5,264 nt of DNA from Bacillota bacterium (GTDB taxonomy: Bacteria; Bacillota; Clostridia; Christensenellales; SZUA-584): contig JAEWQS010000105.1 in the NCBI GenBank assembly GCA_023399095.1, forward strand, positions 1-5,264, read 5' to 3'. Position 1 is the first letter of the stretch. Every line of letters starts with the position of its first letter. The position numbers were made by a program, and so were the translations under genes. The notes under the pieces were generated by a model, which ran no database searches, was not told the origin of the DNA, and saw only the letters and a list, made by a program, of their open reading frames with translations. Below are positions 1-4,966 of the stretch, piece by piece.

Positions 1-3
1 TAT

Positions 4-10
4 CCTCCTT
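4..10 (-). promoter_or_regulatory. Shine-Dalgarno of a leftward gene that starts off-window
   Basis: Read on the minus strand, these bases are AAGGAGG, a near-perfect ribosome binding site, placed so that a start codon would fall a few bases beyond the left edge. Together with the promoter candidate at 38-66 this indicates a minus-strand gene beginning just outside the window, divergent from the L,D-transpeptidase gene. No part of that gene's coding sequence is visible, so its product cannot be named. Confidence 0.6.
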
Positions 11-23
11 ATGATCTAGTGTT

Positions 24-42
24 ATAATATCACACATATTAT
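24..42. repeat. Perfect 7-bp inverted repeat over the leftward -10 box
   Basis: ATAATAT (24-30) and ATATTAT (36-42) form a perfect palindrome around a 5-base centre, CACAC. It overlaps the -10 box and the likely start point of the leftward promoter, which is a typical operator position. The regulator is unknown. The arms are pure A/T in an AT-rich stretch, so chance is a real alternative. Confidence 0.4.
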
Positions 43-66
43 CAAAAATGTATAGTATTTCGACAA
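38..66 (-). promoter_or_regulatory. Leftward promoter candidate (TTGTCG-17-GATAAT)
   Basis: On the minus strand a -35 box TTGTCG (66 to 61) is followed after exactly 17 bases by a -10 box GATAAT (43 to 38). The boxes match the sigma-A consensus at 4/6 and 5/6. Transcription would start near position 31, about 20 bases before the leftward Shine-Dalgarno at 10-4. In DNA this AT-rich, chance matches are common; the correct spacing to a strong ribosome binding site is the main support. Confidence 0.5.
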
Positions 67-120
67 AAAAAGTGTAAAAAATTGAATTAATGTTGCCCAA
101 TATTTAAAAAAACAACAAAA

Positions 121-126
121 TATAAT
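121..126 (+). promoter_or_regulatory. Probable -10 box of the L,D-transpeptidase gene
   Basis: A perfect TATAAT lies 47 bases before the start codon at 173, with a ribosome binding site AGGGAG at 156-161. No good -35 box sits 16-18 bases upstream; the nearest candidate, TTGCCC at 93-98, is 22 bases away. The promoter may therefore be weak or need an activator, or the match may be fortuitous in AT-rich DNA. No TTACATTGTAA dyad like the one before the repressor gene is seen here. Confidence 0.4.
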
Positions 127-172
127 AAAATAACAGCATAAAATTAAAAAATTGTAGGGAGCTGGACTGTTT

Positions 173-646
173 ATGATTTCTATATACATCATTAAAAAGC
201 AACGCCGTCTCCAATTAATGAGCGATAAAGGGATCATACTGTCCTGCGGCATTGGCCTTGGCTTGTCTCCGGAAGAGCCAAAAACGCGTGAGGGCGACGG
301 CAAAACGCCCGAAGGCCGCTATGCCGTGTGCACACGTAACGAACAGTCTAAATACACGCTTTTTCTGGGGCTTAACTACCCTTCCGATAGCGACGCGCTG
401 TCCGCCTATGAGCAGGGCATTATCACCCTGGCTCAATTAAAAGCCATTCACTATGCGCATGCAAACGGTCTGCGACCGCCTTGGGATACGCCCTTGGGCG
501 GACAAATCGGCATTCACGGCGGCGGTATCGAAAGCGGCGGTATTCTTATCGACAGCACAGCGGGTTGTATCGCCCTTCGCGATGCCGATATCCAAAGGCT
601 CTGGACTTTCGCCGACATTGGCACGCCTGTCATCATACATCCGTAA
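173..646 (+). CDS. L,D-transpeptidase-fold (YkuD) protein, YafK/DpaA-like
   Basis: This 157-residue protein is essentially one YkuD catalytic domain, the fold of L,D-transpeptidases that act on peptidoglycan stem peptides through a cysteine. The N-terminal strand (2-16) is followed by GDGKTPEGRY at 41-50, the conserved histidine in IHG (H115), and the catalytic segment T-A-G-C-I-A-L with C132. The usual S-H-G-C reads T-A-G-C here. That form, with the RN..S.Y segment and the YP..D spacing near 55-73, resembles E. coli YafK (DpaA), a YkuD-fold enzyme that detaches Lpp from peptidoglycan rather than making crosslinks. Lpp is not expected in this host, so the substrate is unknown. No signal peptide or membrane segment is visible, which is odd for a wall enzyme. 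The start at 173 is supported by AGGGAG at 156-161, by an in-frame stop at 155-157 that prevents extension, and by the family-like N-terminus. It lies 93 bp before the repressor gene with no clear terminator between them. Confidence 0.85.
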   Translation: MISIYIIKKQRRLQLMSDKGIILSCGIGLGLSPEEPKTREGDGKTPEGRYAVCTRNEQSKYTLFLGLNYPSDSDALSAYEQGIITLAQLKAIHYAHANGLRPPWDTPLGGQIGIHGGGIESGGILIDSTAGCIALRDADIQRLWTFADIGTPVIIHP

Positions 647-668
647 TTCCATTTTTTATAATTTGTTG

Positions 669-697
669 TTGACATCCTTTATGTTACATTGTAATAT
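669..697 (+). promoter_or_regulatory. Promoter of the repressor-M56/VanW operon
   Basis: A perfect -35 box TTGACA (669-674) is followed after exactly 17 bases by TAATAT (692-697), a good -10 box. Transcription should start near 704, about 36 bases before the repressor start codon at 740, which has a strong AGGAGGT (728-734) five bases ahead of it. The -10 box lies inside the double dyad at 683-708, so a bound repressor would block polymerase directly. Confidence 0.8.
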
Positions 698-708
698 TAC
701 ATTGTAAC
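683..708. promoter_or_regulatory. Double BlaI/MecI-type operator (two TTACATTGTAA dyads)
   Basis: Two identical 11-bp dyads, TTACATTGTAA, occupy 684-694 and 697-707, separated by TA and flanked by G683 and C708. The 26-bp block is itself a near-perfect palindrome: only the central base of each dyad breaks the symmetry. Its middle, TGTAATATTACA (690-701), is a perfect palindrome. BlaI and MecI are known to bind TACA...TGTA dyads. The core here is TACA-T-TGTA, one base shorter at the centre than the classic staphylococcal TACA-NN-TGTA. Covering the spacer, -10 box and start point of the operon's own promoter, it should give autorepression. No further copy was noticed elsewhere in the window. 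Confidence 0.8.
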
Positions 709-739
709 GGTTGATCTGCGATGAATCAGGAGGTGCCTC

Positions 740-1123
740 ATGTCTCATATTCCTAAAATCGGCGAGAGCGAATGGTATGTCTTAAAAGCGCTCTGGGATA
801 AATCGCCTTTAAGCGGCAACGACGTTGTCAAAGCCGTGAGCGCACACACCGACTGGTCACAAAGCACAATACTCACGATGCTCCGGCGGCTCGTTAAGAA
901 AAAAGCTGTCGGCGTGGAGCAGCAAAACGTGATGATGTATTATCCACTTGTCAAAGAAAGCGATGTGGTGCGCATAGAGACGGACATGTTTCTAAACCGT
1001 GTCTACAAGGGCAGTGTCAAGGCACTCGTCAAAGGTTTTCTGGAAGACGGCTCGCTCTCCGGGCAGGAGCTTGATGAACTGCAAAAGCTCATCGACAGCA
1101 AAAAGCGGGGTGATCAACAATGA
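740..1123 (+). CDS. BlaI/MecI-family transcriptional repressor
   Basis: This 127-residue protein matches the usual length of BlaI/MecI repressors. An N-terminal winged helix (about 6-70) carries the family pattern ESEWYVLKALW near 9-19 and a recognition-helix segment WSQSTILTMLRRLVKK (39-54). A YYPL strand (67-70) and a C-terminal dimerisation part (about 72-120) with VYKGSVKALVKGF follow. Family members bind TACA/TGTA dyads as dimers and are inactivated when the partner M56 sensor is activated. The dyads lie directly upstream, so autoregulation is expected. In staphylococcal BlaI and MecI the induced cut falls at an Asn-Phe bond near residue 101; the corresponding place here reads G99-F100, so the cleavage details may differ. 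The stop codon overlaps the start of the M56 gene (ATGA), indicating translational coupling and a shared pathway. It is not assigned to a beta-lactamase, because none is visible. Confidence 0.93.
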   Translation: MSHIPKIGESEWYVLKALWDKSPLSGNDVVKAVSAHTDWSQSTILTMLRRLVKKKAVGVEQQNVMMYYPLVKESDVVRIETDMFLNRVYKGSVKALVKGFLEDGSLSGQELDELQKLIDSKKRGDQQ

Positions 1124-3654
1124 CGGCACTTTTTGAATCGGTGCTACGCATATCCATGGAAGCGGCGCTGCTGGTGCTGCTCGTACTGGCTGCGCGCCTG
1201 ATCGTCAGTCGGCGTCCCGGCTTTATGGTGACCGTGCTTTATGTTCTTATTGCTGTGCGGCTCACTGTGCCGCTTGCCATTTCCAGCCCATTGAGTATAC
1301 AGAACGTATGGAATATGCAGCACGCGCAAATACAGTTAACCAGCAGCTATCCGGCAAAGGAAGCTGTTTCAAATACGGCAGATAGCTTACCGATAGTCGC
1401 AGACAGCTTACCAACCGCGATATCCGAAGACAACTTATATGCCCCCACTTCCCAGGCGACCGATAAGCTCAACAACGCTCCCAGCTCTGTTTCAGTCCAA
1501 CCGACCGCAGCGCCCTTATCCGCACTGGATATCGCGGCGATCATCTGGATGGCGGGCATGGCGGTGTTTGCATGCGCAATGCTCACAGGCAACGCGCTGT
1601 TCATGCGGCGCATAAGGCGCAACCGTGATTACGATACGCCGGAATTCATGGCACTGCTAAGTGAGTGCAAGAAGGCGCTTCAGCTCAGCAAGAAAATCCG
1701 CGTGATCCGCGCCAGCGAGACGGGCACCGCCGCCGTTTACGGTGTGTTCCGTCCCGTTTTGCTGATCTCTCCGATCGCGTTTGAAGCATTATCCGAGGCA
1801 CAAAAGCGCCATGTGCTGCTTCACGAGCTTTCGCACGTCCGCCGCCGCGACAATCTGGTCTGCGCAGGTGCGACTTTGCTCAACGTGATTCACTGGTTCA
1901 ATCCGCTTGTATGGATCGTGTTGGCGCTTATGCGACGCGATATTGAGGTGCAGTGCGACGCGCATGTGTTCCGTGGGCTGCCAAGCGCCGAGCGCGCGGA
2001 TTACGCAGGCACATTGCTTAAGCTCGCGGGCCCTCTGCAAACGCCAAGGCTTGCCCCCGCGCTGTTTATCAGCAAGGCGAATATCAAAAGACGAATCGTC
2101 ATGGTCATTAAGCACAGGAATAAGTCAACGCTGTTTACAACCATCTCGCTGCTTCTCACCGTCGCCGTGGCGGTAACGGGATGCACCACAGCGATAAAGC
2201 CAACGGCCGAAGAAGTAAAAACAGCGGAACCTCCACAGATCCAGAAGATAGATGTTACCAAGATGCCAGAAGATTATCAGCCCATCGGCGCATATAAGCT
2301 TGACTTCAGTCAGTGCGATGAAGCAGCCGTTTCGAATATTGAAAAAGCAGTGTCGCTGCTCAACGGTATCGTATTTCCCTTTGGCGAGGAAGTTCCGGTT
2401 TCAGATGAGCTTGGCTTAATTACAGCAGAAAACGGCTGGCAAAATGCAGCCTGCAGCAGCTGGAAGACGATTTCCGAAACCAATCTGCTCATTACACAAG
2501 AAGACATCGACAGTATTATTGGCAGTGCCAAGGAGACGCAGATTGGCGGCGGTATAGACCTTGTTGCCATTGCGATTTGTGCAGCTGCCAGTGATGCCGA
2601 ATTCTCGATAAGTGCCGGTTGGACTGGAGAGAACGGCGATATGCTCGCTGATGGTTATTTTAATCTGCAAAATGAAAAAAACAAGGAAGATGTTTATTTA
2701 AGTGTGAGAGCGGAGAATAATCAACTTATAGCTGAGTTTTATGGAATCGGTGCGCGTATTGATTCAATCGGCAACACTGCTCAAACCAACGAAACGGAAC
2801 CCGGGCTGATTTCGTCGTTCACGTTGGATAATAGCCCACCCCCACATGACAGAGCCACCCGTTTGTCCAACATACAGATTGCCGTCGATATGTTGAGCGG
2901 TACCATGATCAAGCCGGGCGAAATGATATCGCTCAACGACATTTTGGGCCCGCGCAACGCTGAAACCGCAAAGACCGTCGGATGGCAAATAGCCTCGGGA
3001 ATCAAGGACGGCACGTTCGCTTCGAATATCGGCGGTGGTATCACCGCTGTGTCCACCGCGCTGTTCAACGCAGCGATCCGCGCGGAACTGGAAGTCGTTG
3101 AAATCAAGCATTGTACTGTGCCATACGATCTTGTGGACGGCGGGCTGGATGCGACAGTCAGCACAGCGGGTCCCGATCTGAAAATCAGCAACCCGTATGA
3201 CAGTGATGTGACCATCGAGGCCTCGCTCGATGATCTGTTACTGACCGTGAGTATATTCGGCCCGCCGATGGACTATACTGTCGATTTCTATTCGGAAAAA
3301 GTGTCCACGGATGAAGAACTACCTGAAACAAGGTATGTGTATAATACAGACACAGCGCCGGATGGCGCGATAATTCCGCCCTCAGGATCCTATCAATACG
3401 CCAATTCAAGAGCTAGCAAGACATATAATGTATATAAAATCCGTCACGACCTAGACGGCAATGAAATTGACACTGTTCTTTATGAAAAAGCCATATATCC
3501 GTCAATTGAGGGTAAGGTATATGTTAATAAACCCGATCCTAATGCAGGATCGGCTTCCAGCGGTTCGTCACAAAACAGTGATGCACCTGTACCGCCCGCC
3601 GTGCCAGAACCAACACCAACGCCTTCATCCAAAGCAGTATCGACAGATGAATGA
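1120..3654 (+). CDS. M56 (BlaR1/MecR1-type) sensor protease with two tandem VanW domains
   Basis: This 844-residue membrane protein has a BlaR1-like front half. Membrane segments are seen near 13-29, 35-54 and 136-158. A cytoplasmic M56 zinc-protease domain carries HELSH (235-239), NPLVW and E276 in EVQCD as the probable third zinc ligand. A fourth membrane segment (about 338-354) ends in V-T-G-C (C355). The extracellular part is not the penicillin-binding domain of BlaR1. It holds two VanW-type repeats, a degenerate one (about 388-547) and a clearer one (about 562-716, with SNIQIAVDMLSG, LGPRNAE, IGGGITAVSTALFNAA and GGLDATV). A tail region like that found after VanW in other proteins (YKIRHDLDGNE, about 770-803) and a Pro/Ser/Thr-rich end (about 804-844) follow. 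By family knowledge the protease would inactivate the repressor encoded just upstream, whose gene overlaps this one by 4 bp; the ribosome binding site is GGGGTGA at 1107-1113. The ligand is unknown, and a cell-wall component or antibiotic is inferred. Both VanW copies lack the usual cysteine after GGG. About 35% GC at 2641-2760 contrasts with 62% at 1801-1860. Confidence 0.9.
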   Translation: MTALFESVLRISMEAALLVLLVLAARLIVSRRPGFMVTVLYVLIAVRLTVPLAISSPLSIQNVWNMQHAQIQLTSSYPAKEAVSNTADSLPIVADSLPTAISEDNLYAPTSQATDKLNNAPSSVSVQPTAAPLSALDIAAIIWMAGMAVFACAMLTGNALFMRRIRRNRDYDTPEFMALLSECKKALQLSKKIRVIRASETGTAAVYGVFRPVLLISPIAFEALSEAQKRHVLLHELSHVRRRDNLVCAGATLLNVIHWFNPLVWIVLALMRRDIEVQCDAHVFRGLPSAERADYAGTLLKLAGPLQTPRLAPALFISKANIKRRIVMVIKHRNKSTLFTTISLLLTVAVAVTGCTTAIKPTAEEVKTAEPPQIQKIDVTKMPEDYQPIGAYKLDFSQCDEAAVSNIEKAVSLLNGIVFPFGEEVPVSDELGLITAENGWQNAACSSWKTISETNLLITQEDIDSIIGSAKETQIGGGIDLVAIAICAAASDAEFSISAGWTGENGDMLADGYFNLQNEKNKEDVYLSVRAENNQLIAEFYGIGARIDSIGNTAQTNETEPGLISSFTLDNSPPPHDRATRLSNIQIAVDMLSGTMIKPGEMISLNDILGPRNAETAKTVGWQIASGIKDGTFASNIGGGITAVSTALFNAAIRAELEVVEIKHCTVPYDLVDGGLDATVSTAGPDLKISNPYDSDVTIEASLDDLLLTVSIFGPPMDYTVDFYSEKVSTDEELPETRYVYNTDTAPDGAIIPPSGSYQYANSRASKTYNVYKIRHDLDGNEIDTVLYEKAIYPSIEGKVYVNKPDPNAGSASSGSSQNSDAPVPPAVPEPTPTPSSKAVSTDE

Positions 3655-3666
3655 CATTGAAAAGTC

Positions 3667-3828
3667 ATAATTCGTGGGCAAGACGGGCTATGATTTACCC
3701 CAAAAAGCACGGCTTTTTAGGGACCCCAATCCGCGCAGCCCACACCCTTGCGGTTTTGCGCAGTTTCGAGTCTATGAGGAACAAGCAAAACCGGTAAACT
3801 GGCGGAAAACCGTAGGTTTTTCGACAAG
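3667..3828. repeat. Intergenic repeat, copy A (162 bp, with a 36-bp insertion)
   Basis: From ATAATTCGTGGGCAAGACG to the final TTTTTCGACAAG, this segment matches 5002-5125 in the same orientation with only scattered differences, apart from about 36 extra bases (about 3693-3728). Internal pairings are kept in both copies: GTGGGC (3674-3679) with GCCCAC (3738-3743), CGGTTTTGC (3751-3759) with GCAAAACCG (3785-3793), and AAAACC (3806-3811) with GGTTTT (3815-3820). No credible protein is encoded, and the open frame crossing the repeat runs into the antisense of the next gene. It is best read as a structured, dispersed non-coding repeat. Whether it acts as DNA or RNA is unknown. Confidence 0.8.
3698..3722 (+). 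terminator. Probable terminator of the repressor-M56/VanW operon
   Basis: CCCCAAAAAGC (3698-3708) pairs with GCTTTTTAGGG (3712-3722) around the loop ACG, giving ten pairs and one C/A mismatch. The core AAAAAGC-ACG-GCTTTTT has the A-tract/T-tract form of an intrinsic terminator and could work in either direction. It begins 43 bases after the stop of the M56/VanW gene. The stem is AT-rich and the T-run lies within it, so strength is uncertain. The hairpin lies in a stretch of about 36 bases that repeat copy A has and copy B lacks. Confidence 0.5.
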
Positions 3829-3831
3829 GTC

Positions 3832-3856
3832 AAGGGATGGCACTCGCCCATCCCTT
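3832..3856 (-). terminator. Hairpin at the 3' end of the pseudouridine synthase gene
   Basis: AAGGGATGG (3832-3840) and CCATCCCTT (3848-3856) form a perfect 9-bp stem around a 7-base loop. On the minus strand it overlaps the stop codon of the pseudouridine synthase gene (3857-3855), so it would form at the very end of that transcript. No T-run follows on that strand, which argues against a classical Rho-independent terminator. It may instead protect the 3' end, or act together with the adjoining repeat. Confidence 0.4.
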
Positions 3857-4802
3857 ATGCTTTATGTGGCTCTTCCTCAATATCGTCCATCAGTCCCTGT
3901 TCATAGACACATCTTGGGAAGCTTTGCTTGCTTGATTCAAAGCGCAAGCCGTTTAAGTATGTGTAGCTGTGACCCGTGCCCACCTCGAACACGAGGGATT
4001 TGAGCCAGAGGCAGATATATTCCGCGCCGGTTTTCTTGTTGAAGCGTGCGTTGCCGTACACATCGTCACCCAACACAGGCAGACCGCCATAAGCAAGATG
4101 CGCCCTCACCTGATGCAGCGTATTGGTTAGCGGCCTTGCGCTGATAAGCGATATCGTATCGCCTTGGGCAAGCTTCTGGTAACGCGTCACAATGGGCTTT
4201 GAATCCTTTTTAAACTTGCTGAGTATCTGCACACGCTTTGCGTTCTTTTCCCGCAGATGATAGCCCATCAGCTCTTCGCTTTCTTCTGCCTGCCCCATTA
4301 CCGCACAGCAGTAATAGCGCGTGATGCGGCGCTGATTTAAGGCCTCGGCCAAAAACAAATACGCATCCTCATGCTTGGCCATCACCAAAAGACCGCTGAC
4401 GTACTCATCAAGCGAATACAAAAGATAAGGCACCATCAGCGCGTCAAGATTGTATTCGCCGCGCTTTTTCATATAGTATTCCACCATGTCCACGGCATTC
4501 ACTTCGTCCGAATCCGATCTTGACAGCAGCCCTGCCGGTTTGTCTACAATGATGATGTTTTCGTCCTGATAAACGATCGTCGGCATCAAATCCAGCCCCA
4601 GAATATCTCCCGGTATATAAAGCTTGACGACATCGCCTTCCTTCACTGCATCACGGCCAGCGGCATCATGCCCGTTTATTGTAATAAAACGCTTTTTAAA
4701 GGCTGACTGAACGGCTTTTTTGGGAAAACCGGGGTAAATATCAGCCAGCAGAATATTAAGCTCTTGGCCTTCCTGCTGTTTTGTAACTGTGAAAGAAACC
4801 AT
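3855..4802 (-). CDS. Divergent RluA-family RNA pseudouridine synthase
   Basis: This 315-residue protein has the RluA/RluD layout. An S4-like RNA-binding part (about 13-63) is followed by the fold's opening strand IVYQDENIIIVDKPAGLL (76-93), the catalytic-loop region, and the C-terminal core with LHQVRAHL (229-236) and LPVLGDDVYG (241-250). RluA enzymes isomerise uridine in rRNA or tRNA using an aspartate in H-R-L-D-x-x-T-S-G. Here the motif reads Y-S-L-D-E-Y-V-S-G (129-137): the aspartate (D132) is kept, but the flanking H, R and T are changed. The usual T-G-R-T-H-Q-I-R reads T-N-T-L-H-Q-V-R (226-233). It may be a divergent active enzyme or a weakened one. The start at 4802 is chosen because GAGGAG (4814-4809) lies six bases ahead and a promoter sits at 4865-4837. 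The open frame reaches back to 4907, but the extra ATGs lie at or upstream of the predicted transcription start. RNA target unknown. Confidence 0.88.
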   Translation of the reverse strand: MVSFTVTKQQEGQELNILLADIYPGFPKKAVQSAFKKRFITINGHDAAGRDAVKEGDVVKLYIPGDILGLDLMPTIVYQDENIIIVDKPAGLLSRSDSDEVNAVDMVEYYMKKRGEYNLDALMVPYLLYSLDEYVSGLLVMAKHEDAYLFLAEALNQRRITRYYCCAVMGQAEESEELMGYHLREKNAKRVQILSKFKKDSKPIVTRYQKLAQGDTISLISARPLTNTLHQVRAHLAYGGLPVLGDDVYGNARFNKKTGAEYICLWLKSLVFEVGTGHSYTYLNGLRFESSKQSFPRCVYEQGLMDDIEEEPHKA

Positions 4803-4836
4803 ATACCGCTCCTCGATGAATTTTGCGACAGATTTC

Positions 4837-4865
4837 ATACTATAACAGAGTGAGGCTTTCGTCAA
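4837..4865 (-). promoter_or_regulatory. Promoter of the pseudouridine synthase gene
   Basis: On the minus strand, TTGACG (4865 to 4860) is followed after 17 bases by TAGTAT (4842 to 4837). An overlapping TATAGT (4844 to 4839) gives 15-base spacing. Transcription would begin near 4830, leaving a leader of about 28 bases before the ATG at 4802. A small perfect palindrome, GAAATC-CGA-GATTTC (4866-4880), abuts the -35 box and could be a protein site, though it is short. Confidence 0.6.
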
Positions 4866-4966
4866 GAAATCCGAGATTTCGCGCAATAACGCACAACTTC
4901 TAAGCACTAATAAGAGACAGGAGAATCACAACAACTATTTGGTAAAAAAGAACGCCGTAGCTTAAT

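Noticed and set aside
721..756. Short frame starting ATGAATCAG just before the repressor gene, as a leader peptide
   Set aside because: It overlaps the repressor's Shine-Dalgarno and start codon in another frame, lacks its own ribosome binding site and ends after 11 codons.
2455..2466. S-S-W-K at residues 446-449 of the receptor, matching the SxxK motif of penicillin-binding sensors
   Set aside because: It lies inside the degenerate VanW repeat, the expected downstream SxN and KTG motifs are not seen in the right context, and the surrounding sequence is not transpeptidase-like. It is treated as chance.
1120..3654. A vancomycin-resistance gene cluster, because of the VanW domains
   Set aside because: No VanH, VanA/B ligase, VanX, VanY or VanRS genes are present, and VanW-type domains are common outside resistance clusters. 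The domain alone does not show resistance.
3674..4003. Rightward open frame of 109 codons across repeat copy A
   Set aside because: It consists of the repeat plus the antisense of the pseudouridine synthase gene, has no ribosome binding site that I can see, and has no domain-like sequence.
4803..4907. A 35-residue N-terminal extension of the pseudouridine synthase
   Set aside because: The extra ATGs at 4907 and 4838 lie at or before the predicted transcription start, while the ATG at 4802 has GAGGAG six bases upstream and gives the usual family N-terminus.
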